Below are positions 15,481 through 24,554 of a stretch of DNA of 64,000 bases, piece after piece (the stretch's first letter is position 1; every line of letters begins with the position of its first letter). The notes beneath the pieces were generated by a model, which saw only the letters and a list, made by a program, of their open reading frames with translations, ran no database searches and had not been told where the DNA came from. The position numbers were made by a program, and so were the translations under genes. The stretch is from Candidatus Barnesiella excrementavium (GTDB lineage Bacteria > Bacteroidota > Bacteroidia > Bacteroidales > Barnesiellaceae). The stretch covers positions 1 to 64,000 of the forward strand of contig DXDM01000014.1 of the NCBI GenBank assembly GCA_019115485.1, written 5' to 3'.

Positions 15481-17919
15481 TTAAAATCTGAAACTGATAC
15501 TTCCGTAGGGCATGCAGTTGTAGGGCCAGTGCACGGAGTAGAAATCGAGAATCTCCTCTTCGGGAGGATTGCCCACGATGTTATAGAGCCCTACACGCAG
15601 GAGCAGCAACTTGTCGTCGCCGAAATTTTGTTTGTAGCAATAACCGGCATCGACCCGGTAGTTGAGTGGGGCTCGTTTCTTCCGGAACTCTTCGATGGAA
15701 TAGGGGTCGAAGGTCTCTTCGTCGATTTCGAGTACCTTGCCCGACCGCAAGAGTCCGCCCAGCGAGAAAATCGAGTGGGTGCCCAGCGTATAGGAGACAG
15801 CTCCGTTCAACTGGTGGGGTATGTCGTAGAGCGAAGGAAGTTTGCCGCTGACCTTCAACTCGTCGAACCATTCGCGGCTGCGGGCGTAGGTGTAGGAGAG
15901 TTGCAGCAGCCAGTGCCGCCAGTAGTTGTAGAAGTAGCATTTGATGCCGTAGCTGTCGCCGTCGCCGGTCATGATGTAGTTGCTCCATTGGGTATCCTCG
16001 ACAAAGGTTGCGGGTCGCAGAGCCACGATGTTGCGACGGGTCTTGTAGTAACCCGACACTTCGAGGGCTCCGTTGCGCAGGTTGTGTTTCCAGCCTGCCT
16101 CGTAGTGTTCCGACGAACGGGGTTTGTACGATTCGATGCTGGGCATTCTGAAATCGGTGGGCAGGAAGAAGGTGTTGAACCGCAGGTAGTGGTAGAACTG
16201 TTCCATGCGGGAGAAGTTGAGGTAGAACAGGTCGTTGTTCCACGGGGAGTATTTGAGCGAGAAGCGGGGCTGAATGCTGTAATAGTCGCGATGCTTCTCG
16301 GGCAGGTAGCCGATGAAATGGACTCCCACTTGCGTGAAGAGGCGGGAGGTGATGCGAATGAGGTTGTCGTAGAAGATGGAGAACTGGTCGATGGGCTCGT
16401 GACGCACGCGCACGGTGTCGCCGAATACAGCCAGGTCGTAGATTTCGTGGTCGTATTTGGCCCCCCAGCGGGTCGTGTAGATGTTGTCGTAGCTGTAACT
16501 GAACTCGGTCGAGATATTCAGCGACTTGATGCCGCTGTGGATATAGTTGTGGGTATCGGTCTCGAACCCCAGCATATTGGCATTGGCAATGTTGGTGTAC
16601 GAGGTGTAGAAGATTGAGGTGGTATTGCTCAGCTTTCCCTTCGAGAAGTTGTAGGCCAGCTGGTAAATCTGGTTGTTCCATCGCAGGACCGATATTTTCT
16701 CTTTGGGCCCGATGGGCAGCCGGTAGTTGTCGCGGGCGTTGTAGGCCAGGGCTTTGAGCGAACTCGACGGCGAGATGTCGTAGGAGAGTTTTGCGTTGAA
16801 ATCGAGAGTCGAGTGGTTGAGGCGGTCCTCCTCCGACAGGAACTCGTCGAACAGGTCGAGCCAGCTGCGCCGGGCGCTCACCAGATAGGAGAGCTTGTTT
16901 TTGATAATGGGTCCTTCGAGCATGACCGACGCGGCCGGCATGTCGAGCGAGAGGGTGCGCATGTGTTCCTGCTTGTTGCCGTCTTTGAGGTTCACCTCGG
17001 TAATCGACGAGAGCTTCCCCTCCAATTTGGTGGGGAAGAAGCCTTTGTGGAAGACGATGTTTTTCACCGCGTCGCCGTTGAACACGGGCAACAAGAGGTT
17101 GAGGTGCCCCGGGTGATAGACGGGTACGCCGTCGAGCAGGAGCTGATTCTCGTCATACCCTCCGCCGTCGACCAGGAAGTTGTTGCCGGTGGGGATACCG
17201 GTCACGCCCGGCAGAATCCATATCTGCGAGAACAGGTCGTTGCTGCTGAACGACAGCATGCTCGACGGGGCCAGCTCGTCGAGCGAATTGCTCAGCTTGT
17301 GCGACTTCACGGTGACCTCGTTGATTTCATAGAGAAGAGCTTTGAGCTGGGGGGTAAGGGTGAGGTTGCGGTCGGCGGTAATTGTCTGCTCGTAGGGCTC
17401 GTAACCCATGCAGGAGATGACGAGGCGATACTCCCCTTCGGGCAAAGGCAGCTTGAAGCGACCGTTCTCGTCGGAGAGGGTGTATTGCCGCTTGCCCGAC
17501 GGGTCGTAGAGCGAGACGATGGCTCCGTAGAGTTTCTCGCTGCTACCCTCCTCGCAGATGGTTCCCGAGAGGGTGTAGAACTTTTCCTCCCCGATTTGTA
17601 TCACCAGTTTGCGCGGTGGTATGACGGTGGTCTTGAAGGTATACTCTTTCAGCAGGATTTTCAGGAGTCTCCCCACGGTAGTCGTCCCGGCCGTCTTGAA
17701 CGTACACATCTGGTCAAGGTCGATGGCCGAGGGGTTATAGGAGAGGGTGATGCCACATTGCTTCTCAATCTGGTCGAACCATTGTAGCACAGTAGCAGAA
17801 GAGGCAGATACTGATATCCGCTCTTCTGCTATCGAAGTGGGTTTTGCATTTTCACCTGACGATGAACAAACCCAAAGTAGTGCGATTATTGAGAATAAGA
17901 GTTGTAGCCTATTCATCAT
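15481..17919 (-). CDS. TonB-dependent receptor with STN signalling and carboxypeptidase-like domains
   Basis: This outer-membrane transporter imports a ligand with TonB energy. The start at 17919 (MMNRLQLLFSIIALLWVC) gives a signal peptide; the longer track ORF overlaps fecR. Domains in order: STN (residues about 40-110, QIEKQCGITLSYNPSAIDL), carboxypeptidase-regulatory-like beta sandwich (about 115-200), plug (about 210-330, with LPGVTGIPTGNNFLVDGGGY) and a 22-strand-type barrel ending in ISFRF. No SusD gene is beside it, so a siderophore, metal or small ligand is as likely as a glycan. It overlaps fecR by 11 bp and is the last gene of the sigma/anti-sigma/receptor unit. Confidence 0.9.
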   Translation of the reverse strand: MMNRLQLLFSIIALLWVCSSSGENAKPTSIAEERISVSASSATVLQWFDQIEKQCGITLSYNPSAIDLDQMCTFKTAGTTTVGRLLKILLKEYTFKTTVIPPRKLVIQIGEEKFYTLSGTICEEGSSEKLYGAIVSLYDPSGKRQYTLSDENGRFKLPLPEGEYRLVISCMGYEPYEQTITADRNLTLTPQLKALLYEINEVTVKSHKLSNSLDELAPSSMLSFSSNDLFSQIWILPGVTGIPTGNNFLVDGGGYDENQLLLDGVPVYHPGHLNLLLPVFNGDAVKNIVFHKGFFPTKLEGKLSSITEVNLKDGNKQEHMRTLSLDMPAASVMLEGPIIKNKLSYLVSARRSWLDLFDEFLSEEDRLNHSTLDFNAKLSYDISPSSSLKALAYNARDNYRLPIGPKEKISVLRWNNQIYQLAYNFSKGKLSNTTSIFYTSYTNIANANMLGFETDTHNYIHSGIKSLNISTEFSYSYDNIYTTRWGAKYDHEIYDLAVFGDTVRVRHEPIDQFSIFYDNLIRITSRLFTQVGVHFIGYLPEKHRDYYSIQPRFSLKYSPWNNDLFYLNFSRMEQFYHYLRFNTFFLPTDFRMPSIESYKPRSSEHYEAGWKHNLRNGALEVSGYYKTRRNIVALRPATFVEDTQWSNYIMTGDGDSYGIKCYFYNYWRHWLLQLSYTYARSREWFDELKVSGKLPSLYDIPHQLNGAVSYTLGTHSIFSLGGLLRSGKVLEIDEETFDPYSIEEFRKKRAPLNYRVDAGYCYKQNFGDDKLLLLRVGLYNIVGNPPEEEILDFYSVHWPYNCMPYGSISFRF

Positions 17920-18874
17920 AAAGTTTGTAAAGCCGGCCCTTCTCCAAGGTGTCGCAGCGGCAGCCGCACAGGAAAGCCAGTTCGGCCGCGATGCTCTCTT
18001 TTTCATGGACGTTTATCTTGGAGGTGACCCGGTTCTTTTCGAGCCCTTTACCCAACTCTATTTTTACGCCGGTCTGCCTCTCCACCTCCTGGACGACCGT
18101 GGCGATGGGGCTGTTTTTGAAGACCAGTACCGACTCTCCATTCCCAAAGAAGGAGTCGGGGTCCTCGATAAGCCCCAAAGTCATTTGGCCGTCGGTCACC
18201 TCGACCTTTTCGTTGGCTTCGAGAATGACGTTGTTGTGTGAGGTCGAGACCTTTACCCGGCCGCTCTTGACAAACACGCCCGATTTGCTGTCGTGAACGG
18301 CATCGACGAGAAACGAAGTCCCCAGTACCTCGACCGTAATCGAGGAGGTAGAAATCTTGAACGGAGCGTTGTCGCGGTTCTTCACCTGGAAAAAAGCTTT
18401 TCCCGTGAGCTCTACCTGCCGGGCAATCCCGTCGTCGGCATATCGGAATGCCAGGGTGGAATGAGGGTAGAGGGTTACCTCCGACCCGTCGGGCAAAAGA
18501 ACGTTTTCGGTTTGGGTTATATCGGCGTAGCGAACAGTTTGGGTATCGGTCTCGTGTGAGAGGTAGAGCAGGGCAGTTACCAGCACCACCGCGATGGCGG
18601 CTGCTGCCGAGTAGAGCCATGCTTTTTTGTGGAAGAGGTTTACCTTCAAGGTGTGCTCTTTGAGTTGGGGCTCGATTCGTGCCCAGGCTTTTTCGGTATC
18701 GACCTCAAAAGCTGTGTCGCTGAAAATGGGCGTATCGAGCAATCGTTGCAATCGTTGGCTCTCTTCGGGGTAAGCTTCTCTCCACTGGTCAATCTTGGCC
18801 TGTTGGGCGGCCGTGAGTCTTTCGTGGGCAAAATGCTTGGCCAACAGTTCGTCTATGTTATCGTGATTTCCCAT
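17909..18874 (-). CDS. FecR-family anti-sigma factor
   Basis: FecR proteins hold an ECF sigma factor at the inner membrane and release it when the partner TonB receptor is occupied. Residues 1-80 are the cytoplasmic sigma-binding part (ERLTAAQQAKIDQWREAYPE). Residues about 85-108 are the single membrane span (AWLYSAAAAIAVVLVTALLYL). The periplasmic FecR domain follows (VLLPDGSEVTLYPHSTLAFRY, FKISTSSITVEVLGTSFLVD), and a C-terminal DUF4974/STN-like domain with IATVVQEVERQTGVKIELGK. Length 321 is typical. It lies 2 bp after the sigma gene and overlaps the receptor gene, so all three are co-expressed. Confidence 0.94.
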   Translation of the reverse strand: MGNHDNIDELLAKHFAHERLTAAQQAKIDQWREAYPEESQRLQRLLDTPIFSDTAFEVDTEKAWARIEPQLKEHTLKVNLFHKKAWLYSAAAAIAVVLVTALLYLSHETDTQTVRYADITQTENVLLPDGSEVTLYPHSTLAFRYADDGIARQVELTGKAFFQVKNRDNAPFKISTSSITVEVLGTSFLVDAVHDSKSGVFVKSGRVKVSTSHNNVILEANEKVEVTDGQMTLGLIEDPDSFFGNGESVLVFKNSPIATVVQEVERQTGVKIELGKGLEKNRVTSKINVHEKESIAAELAFLCGCRCDTLEKGRLYKLYDE

Positions 18875-18876
18875 TA

Positions 18877-19443
18877 TTACTTGCAGTTTAAGAGGATTGA
18901 TAAAACGATGGTGATAAGAACCAGGCGCATGGCGCTATTCTCGGCTACGTAGGTACGCAGGAGCCTGATGGCCCGGGTCATTTGATTCTCGATAGTTTTT
19001 TCCGAAAGCCCCAACTTCTCGGCAATTTCGCGGTATTTCATACCTTTGAGCTTGGCCAGCAGGAAAACCTCTTTACACTTGGGTGGCAGTGAAGCCAGTG
19101 CCACTTGCAGGAGATTCTCGGGCGATTGAGCTTCGTCGGCTTCGTCATAGATTTCGTCGGGCTGGTCGATGGCCGCCGTCGGATAGTCGTCGATTGAGAC
19201 GAAGGCCCCCTGTTTCTTGCGCAAGAATGAGATACAACTGTTTTTGATGGCGGTAGTCATGTAGGCTGCAAACTCTTTTTCGGGGAGGGAGTCTTTCCCT
19301 TTGTCCCAGACATTGATAAAGAGTTCCTGTACAATGTCTTCCGACTCGTCGCGGTCCAGAACATATCCGTAGGCTATGTGGCATAGCCTGGGATAATGTT
19401 TCTGAAACAGGACTTTGAAAAGTTCTTTTCTATTCTCTCGCAT
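18877..19443 (-). CDS. ECF sigma factor with hydrophobic C-terminal tail
   Basis: The protein contains region 2 (ILFQKHYPRLCHIAYGYVLD-type segment and DRDESEDIVQELFINVW) and region 4 (ALASLPPKCKEVFLLAKLKG with GLSEKTIENQMTRAIRLLR). ATG 19443 is preferred over the GTG at 19452. The last 18 residues (AMRLVLITIVLSILLNCK) are strongly hydrophobic, which is beyond region 4 and could touch the membrane or the FecR protein. It probably directs transcription of its own unit and of unknown targets. The OMP gene 19475-20104 lies just upstream on the same strand. Confidence 0.9.
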   Translation of the reverse strand: MRENRKELFKVLFQKHYPRLCHIAYGYVLDRDESEDIVQELFINVWDKGKDSLPEKEFAAYMTTAIKNSCISFLRKKQGAFVSIDDYPTAAIDQPDEIYDEADEAQSPENLLQVALASLPPKCKEVFLLAKLKGMKYREIAEKLGLSEKTIENQMTRAIRLLRTYVAENSAMRLVLITIVLSILLNCK

Positions 19444-19474
19444 GAGTAGCACTTGGGGTTAGGGGTGAGGGTGA

Positions 19475-20104
19475 TTAGAATCTCAGACTTACTCCGGCCG
19501 TGAGGAAACCTTTGTATCCGAGACCGGCTTCGAGGAATCCGCCGATGCGGTGATTACCTACACGCAGGGCGATGGGATTTACCTGATAGGCAAAGGTGGT
19601 AGATATGTCGCTCTTTTTGGGGGTACTGTTGGCTGTTTTGTCGAGGCTGGTTTCGGAGTGGTTTACCAGATTCACACCGGCCGAAGCTCCTCCGTACAAT
19701 TCAACGACACCTTTCTTGAAGTATACAAACTCGACGGTAGGCAACAGCATGAAATTGAGGTCTTTCTCTTTCAAGGAGGGAGCCGTTTCGCCTACTAAGG
19801 CCAGTTTGCTGGTCGATTGGGCAAATCCCAAATCGGCACCCACTCTGAATCGGGCAATCGAGTAGCGGTATCCCAAACCGTATACCAGACTCGACTTTTC
19901 GTCGCTGCGTTTGCTGCCGACTACGGCATCAGTAAGGCCCATGCCAAAAACGTTGGCGAGTCCGAGGGTGAGACCGTCGCTGGCCGAGAGGCGAATTTCG
20001 TGTCGGTTCATAGACTGATTGGTATTTTGGGCGGTTTCTTGTCCTTTTACAACGTGGCTGCTTACGGCTGCGCACAAAAGTAATGCAATAAATTTGATTT
20101 TCAT
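19475..20104 (-). CDS. Outer-membrane beta-barrel protein, PorT/OmpW-like size class
   Basis: A Sec signal peptide (MKIKFIALLLCAAVSSHVVKGQ) precedes about 188 residues of alternating strands with glycine-rich turns, such as SSLVYGLGYRYSIARFRVGA and VVELYGGASAGVN. The protein ends GFLTAGVSLRF, a C-terminal aromatic signature recognised by the BAM complex. Eight to ten strands would fit. It lies 32 bp upstream of the sigma gene on the same strand and may belong to that regulatory unit or be its target. The function is unknown. Confidence 0.82.
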   Translation of the reverse strand: MKIKFIALLLCAAVSSHVVKGQETAQNTNQSMNRHEIRLSASDGLTLGLANVFGMGLTDAVVGSKRSDEKSSLVYGLGYRYSIARFRVGADLGFAQSTSKLALVGETAPSLKEKDLNFMLLPTVEFVYFKKGVVELYGGASAGVNLVNHSETSLDKTANSTPKKSDISTTFAYQVNPIALRVGNHRIGGFLEAGLGYKGFLTAGVSLRF

Positions 20105-20448
20105 AATGAGTTAAATTTTCTCAGTGAATAATAGTGAGCCGTTTTTCTCTCCGCTCTTTGGCGGGGTGGGAAGCCGGCTGCATTGGCTCTCCCGAGTGAT
20201 TCACTTAGCTATGTGATTTTGACCTTATAACGGCGCAAAAGGAAAATCCCCCTATCTGTCGTGAAAAAAAATTTTGATAATTTCTGTTATCTATTTGGTA
20301 ATCAATGCATAAAATAAAAAGAGAACTGTCTTGAAACCGTACTGTCTAATGTTTGTCATGGAGACCGTTGTGATGGAGAATAATAAAAATCGTATCTTTG
20401 TTGCGATAGTAATCGAAGATTGTAGAATCCTGTAAAAAAGAGAAGACT
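20105..20448. other. 344-bp intergenic region between divergent genes
   Basis: Near the right end TATCTTTG (20393-20400) matches the -7 consensus, with TTG at 20368-20370 (22-nt spacer), a plausible promoter for the GDPD gene. On the minus side I see only the leader of the barrel gene with weak dyads (for example CTCAGTGAATAATAGTGAG at about 20120) and no coding sequence. Confidence 0.5.
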
Positions 20449-21219
20449 ATGAAAGGAAAACTGTGTATGATGGCGGCTCTGCTGCTGACGGTATCGCAAG
20501 GAATCCAGGCTCAGCATGTGACCCGGGCAGTGGCCCATCGGGGATACTGGACCTGTGAGGGGTCGGCTCAAAACTCGCTCACCTCGTTGCAGAAGGCCTA
20601 TGAGGCCGGTTGCTGGGGCTCGGAGCTGGATATCTGGCTGACGGCCGACGGAGAGTTGGTCGTGAACCACGATGCTCACACGCTCGACGGATTGGATATC
20701 GAGAAGACCGACTCGAAACAGTTGTTGAAATCGAAGTTGAAGAATGGCGAGACGCTTCCTTCCTTGGAGGCTTATCTCGATGCCGGCAAATCGTTGGCCC
20801 CGATGGTGCTGGTTTTGGAGCTGAAAACTCAGTCTACTCCCGAGCGGAATATCGAGTTGGCACGCAAGGTGGTCGAGTTGGTCAAGGCCAAGAAGATGGA
20901 GGAGCGGGTAGAGTACATTGCGTTCAGCAATCTGGTGGGTACCGAGCTGATTCGATTGGCCCCTGAGGCCCGGGTGGCCTACCTGAACGGCGACAAGACG
21001 CCGGCCGAACTCAAAGAGTTGGGTTACACGGGGCTTGATTATGAAGATTGCGTGCTCAAAGCTCACGAAGATTGGATAGATGCAGCACATCTCCTGGGTC
21101 TCACCGTGAATGTGTGGACGGTCAACGATGAGGACGATTTACGCTATTTCATCGACCGCAAGGCCGACTTCATTACCACCAACGAGCCGGTGCTCCTGTT
21201 GGAGTTGTTGAAACGATAG
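20449..21219 (+). CDS. Secreted glycerophosphodiester phosphodiesterase
   Basis: GDPD enzymes hydrolyse glycerophosphodiesters to glycerol 3-phosphate and an alcohol. A signal peptide (MKGKLCMMAALLLTVSQGIQAQ) sends it to the periplasm. Catalytic motifs are AHRGYW (general acid/base His), a substituted SAQNSLTSLQKAYEAG where the usual glutamate of ENT is SLT, ELDIWLTADGELVVNHD with the metal-binding E-D pair and second His, and VNVWTVNDEDDLRYF near the C-terminus. Length 256 is normal. It is monocistronic, ending at a strong terminator. The N-S replacement in the first motif should be checked for activity. Confidence 0.9.
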   Translation: MKGKLCMMAALLLTVSQGIQAQHVTRAVAHRGYWTCEGSAQNSLTSLQKAYEAGCWGSELDIWLTADGELVVNHDAHTLDGLDIEKTDSKQLLKSKLKNGETLPSLEAYLDAGKSLAPMVLVLELKTQSTPERNIELARKVVELVKAKKMEERVEYIAFSNLVGTELIRLAPEARVAYLNGDKTPAELKELGYTGLDYEDCVLKAHEDWIDAAHLLGLTVNVWTVNDEDDLRYFIDRKADFITTNEPVLLLELLKR

Positions 21220-21252
21220 ATTGATTTCCCGGTCACACCGGAGTATAAAAAT

Positions 21253-21289
21253 AGCGAGGGGCTACCGATTTGGTCGGTAGCCCCTCGCT
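21253..21289. terminator. Strong bidirectional terminator
   Basis: AGCGAGGGGCTACCGA pairs perfectly with TCGGTAGCCCCTCGCT (16 bp, 5-nt loop). It lies between the GDPD gene (+) and the end of the large surface-protein gene (-). Confidence 0.9.
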
Positions 21290-21312
21290 TTATGTCGAGT
21301 CGTTCGATTCGA

Positions 21313-24216
21313 TTAGAATACAACAACCTTTTGACGGTTGACAACATAGATGCCGGCCGGCAGAGTTACCACGTTGTTGCCCTCGACGAGTTCGATTTGG
21401 CGAACTTGTGCACCGGTGAGGGTATAGATGGCAACCGACGCAGGCGCATCGGTTACAATCGTAATCTCGCCCTTGCCGTTGATGACCTTCATGTCGTTGG
21501 CTTCGACTGTGGCAATACCCGAAGCAATACCCTCTTTGATGGTCAGGTCGGTGATGTCCCAGGTCGATGCACCGTCGGTTGTACTCGTATATCGGAATGC
21601 AAAGCGGATAGGCGAGGTAAGATCTTGCAGTTCAATATCGCCCGATTTTACCCACTTGAAAGTCTCCGTAGGCCAGGTTGCATTCTCGGAGAGGTTGTTC
21701 CACGTAGCTTCGGTCGGTTGCATGGTGTTGGGATCATAGTCGGTCGAATAGAGCAGTTCCAAAGCATTGCCCTTGTAATTGAACCAGGAGCTGAAATTCA
21801 GAATGATGTTGCTGGCCGTTACGACAGGCGAGATAAGGTAGGCCTCGCTTTCGGTATTCTTTTTATTGATATATCCGCTGATTGTGGCTCCATACTGAGA
21901 GTCAGACTTCCATTGTGCCGTACCGGTTGTGGTGATGGATAACCAGTCGCCGAGACCCGATTTGAAATCGATTTCGTGGGGCAGTGTAACCGACGAAGCC
22001 TTTACGGTTAAGATATAGTGTGCAATTCCTTCGCGATAGGTGTCGTCGGCTTCGGTAGTGGCTTTGATTACAGCGGTACCGGGACCTACCAGAGTTACCG
22101 TACCCGTGGCGTCGATGGTGGCTACCTCTTGATTGCTGCTGCTGTATGTAATCGGCCTTTCGGGAGCGGCTGTGGCAGCGCTGTTGTAGGTGTACCCTTC
22201 TTCAAAGAAGAGAGTTTTGTCGCCGCTTACCTCGTTGAATGTTACCGCTACATCAGTCTTTCCATCACTCAAACGGTAGAGGGTAGGATTCTTTTCCGAA
22301 CCTGTTGTGGCATAAGAAGCAAAGCGTGGTACACTCGTATTGTATCGGAGGACTCGGTCTGTGGTTGTACTGTTGGAAATTTGGACTGTATTGTCACTGC
22401 TTTTGGCTATATTCCAAGTTGATTGCCCTTCGTCGGAGCTATTGTATAGTTTGGTATTTGTATCACTGCCTGTATAACCTACGAATTGGCCATTGTTACT
22501 GATGGTATAGAATCCATTCTCATTTAAGGTGATATCCCATATGATTGATGTGTCGTCGGTCGAAATTTGATTGTCGGTTATCTCAATATCACGGGCTTGC
22601 AGATATTTGTTGTCTCCAACGGTAGCATTCATTACCGATCCTGATGTTGCTGTTTCATTGGCTTGATAAACAATGAGGTACTGTCCGGTAGTGATATTGC
22701 CCGTAGTGACTTTTTCAAAAGCCTTGATTAAGGCAGGGTCGGTTACCGTCAAGGTATATGTTGCCACAGCGGCACTATAATTGTCGGTTTCGGCGACCTC
22801 GGCTTTAATCACTGTGGTACCCCCGGCATGCAAGGTAACTACACCCTTTTGGTCGATGGTAGCTACCTCTTGGTTGCTACTGCTGTAAACGATAGGTGCA
22901 TCTGATGTCGTGGTGGCTTCACTGTTGTAGCTGCCGTCGGTCAACATCTTTTCACAGGTTGTGCCTTCAATATCGTTGAAACTGATGGTAGCGTCGCTCT
23001 TCCCGGTATCTACTCGATAAAGGGTAGGATTGGCCTCGGAGCCGGTGTTTGAATAACAGGCAAAGCGATTTGTGTCTTTGTATCTTAATAGCCTGCTGCT
23101 GGTTCCACTGTTTGCAATTTGGAAGGTATTGCTGGATTTTGAGGTAATGTTCCATGTCGATTTACCCGCTGTCATTGTTTCAGATAAATTGATCTTGGTG
23201 CCGTCACTTGGATAGTTGACAAACAGACCATTGTTGCTGATGGTGTAGGTACCATTCTCATTTTGGGCAATATCCCATATAATAGCCTCGTTGTCGGTGA
23301 TAATCTTACCTTCGGAAAGATTGATATTTGAACACTCAAAATAACTTCCTCCGTTGGTATTGTTCATGGCAACGACCGAGGTAGCATCGTCACGCTCTTG
23401 ATAAACGATGATATATTTCCCGTCGGTCACGGTACCGTTGGTTACCTTGACGAAGGTTGTCATCGTCATCGGGTCAATGACCGTCAGGGTATATTGAGTC
23501 GAGGCGGCGTTGAAGGTCTCGGTCTCGGCTACCTCGGCCTTGATGACCGTGGTACCTTTGGCATGCAGGGTAACTGTACCGTTGTCAATCGTAGCTACTT
23601 CTTGGTTGCTGCTGCTGTAAACGATAGGGGCGTCCGATGCCGTGGTGGCTACACTGCTGTAACTGCCTTCGCTCAACTCTTTGGTTACATCGCCTGTGAT
23701 ACCGGTAAAGGTGAGCACGGCGTCTTGCAAGGAGGGGTTGGTCAGCGGTGTAACTTCGATTTTTGTGATGGAAGTTACAGCAGAACCGGCTTTAATGGTG
23801 ACACCTGCATTCAAAGATGATACGGTCAGAGAAAGAGGAGAAGCTCCCTTAACTGTATTGGAGGTTCCCGTTTCGGTAATGGAGGCATTGTCATTGGAAC
23901 AAGTATAGGTGATTGTCACGGTAAAACCATACTCGGTTTCAAAAGACGGAGATCTGAATGAGCCATTATTTTTTTGTAATTGTAATGCGGAGTCACTTTT
24001 TTTCATCGTCGCAGCTTCGAAAAACCAAGTATATTCTAATCCGTCACTTCCGATAAAAATTTGATCTCCACGTGATGTGTCATACCCCCCCCCTTTTACT
24101 TGGGAAAAGTTATTGAACGTAACACTTTGTGTAAGGGGAACTGCCCAACCCGGGGTGGCACCCCACAACAGAGCTATCACCAGGATAGCGGTGTGCAAAA
24201 AGTAACTTTTTTTCAT
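21313..24216 (-). CDS. Large type IX cargo-like surface protein with Big-type repeats
   Basis: The 967-residue protein has a signal peptide (MKKSYFLHTAILVIALLWGA). Three Big_2-like Ig repeats follow at about 165-247, 408-493 and 656-739, each with YSSSNQEVATID. Two modules of about 150 residues lie between them (253-405 and 498-650, each with a KYIIVYQ/QYLIVYQ strand, WDI, YTISNNG and PTLYR). A jelly-roll, choice-of-anchor-like domain is at about 745-895. The C-terminal sorting domain 905-967 (AIYTLTGAQVRQIELVEGNN, ending KVVVF) is of the type A class used by the type IX system. A ligand-binding or adhesive role is inferred. A G9 tract at codons 42-44 makes it a phase-variation candidate. Confidence 0.88.
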   Translation of the reverse strand: MKKSYFLHTAILVIALLWGATPGWAVPLTQSVTFNNFSQVKGGGYDTSRGDQIFIGSDGLEYTWFFEAATMKKSDSALQLQKNNGSFRSPSFETEYGFTVTITYTCSNDNASITETGTSNTVKGASPLSLTVSSLNAGVTIKAGSAVTSITKIEVTPLTNPSLQDAVLTFTGITGDVTKELSEGSYSSVATTASDAPIVYSSSNQEVATIDNGTVTLHAKGTTVIKAEVAETETFNAASTQYTLTVIDPMTMTTFVKVTNGTVTDGKYIIVYQERDDATSVVAMNNTNGGSYFECSNINLSEGKIITDNEAIIWDIAQNENGTYTISNNGLFVNYPSDGTKINLSETMTAGKSTWNITSKSSNTFQIANSGTSSRLLRYKDTNRFACYSNTGSEANPTLYRVDTGKSDATISFNDIEGTTCEKMLTDGSYNSEATTTSDAPIVYSSSNQEVATIDQKGVVTLHAGGTTVIKAEVAETDNYSAAVATYTLTVTDPALIKAFEKVTTGNITTGQYLIVYQANETATSGSVMNATVGDNKYLQARDIEITDNQISTDDTSIIWDITLNENGFYTISNNGQFVGYTGSDTNTKLYNSSDEGQSTWNIAKSSDNTVQISNSTTTDRVLRYNTSVPRFASYATTGSEKNPTLYRLSDGKTDVAVTFNEVSGDKTLFFEEGYTYNSAATAAPERPITYSSSNQEVATIDATGTVTLVGPGTAVIKATTEADDTYREGIAHYILTVKASSVTLPHEIDFKSGLGDWLSITTTGTAQWKSDSQYGATISGYINKKNTESEAYLISPVVTASNIILNFSSWFNYKGNALELLYSTDYDPNTMQPTEATWNNLSENATWPTETFKWVKSGDIELQDLTSPIRFAFRYTSTTDGASTWDITDLTIKEGIASGIATVEANDMKVINGKGEITIVTDAPASVAIYTLTGAQVRQIELVEGNNVVTLPAGIYVVNRQKVVVF

Positions 24217-24279
24217 AGATGTATAGTGTTAGAGTAATTGATATTCCATATATTTTGTTAATATTATTATGTGGGAAAA

Positions 24280-24318
24280 CAAAAGTAGAAAATCCTATTT
24301 GAAAGAAAAAGGTTTTTT
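24280..24318 (-). promoter_or_regulatory. Promoter of the 967-residue cargo gene with shared 20-bp element
   Basis: The -7 box TACTTTTG (minus strand, 24280-24287) is preceded after 11 nt by AAAAAACCTTTTTCTTTCAA (24299-24318). The same 20-mer stands at the same spacing before the other cargo gene. No TTG is present at -33, so the element may replace it. Confidence 0.65.
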
Positions 24319-24399
24319 TCGAGAAACTTGCTGTTTATTAACAAAATTGTCACATCTCGTTTGGCTTTGGGATTTTGGGCTTTTCTCGGTTGTATTACC

Positions 24400-24436
24400 G
24401 GGGGGAGTAAATGAGGGGGGCCGCTTGGCAGGGGGG
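24400..24436 (+). other. Three G6 runs (quadruplex-capable) upstream of the cargo gene
   Basis: Runs of exactly six G occur at 24400-24405, 24415-24420 and 24431-24436, separated by 9 and 10 nt, with a further GGG at 24377-24379. They lie in the non-coding stretch between the terminator of one cargo gene and the promoter of the other. Confidence 0.7.
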
Positions 24437-24445
24437 TAAAAACAA

Positions 24446-24479
24446 ACCCGCCCAACAAGAGAAATCTTGTTGGGCGGGT
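24446..24479 (-). terminator. Terminator of the 499-residue cargo gene
   Basis: ACCCGCCCAACAAGA pairs perfectly with TCTTGTTGGGCGGGT around GAAA. On the minus strand TTGTTTTT follows, giving a standard intrinsic terminator 76 bp after the stop codon. Confidence 0.92.
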
Positions 24480-24554
24480 GCCCTTATTTCAAGTCGAACG
24501 GAGTGACGTAGGGTGATGTTCGTTCACCTCCTGTCACTCGGTTGGTGAGTCCAA

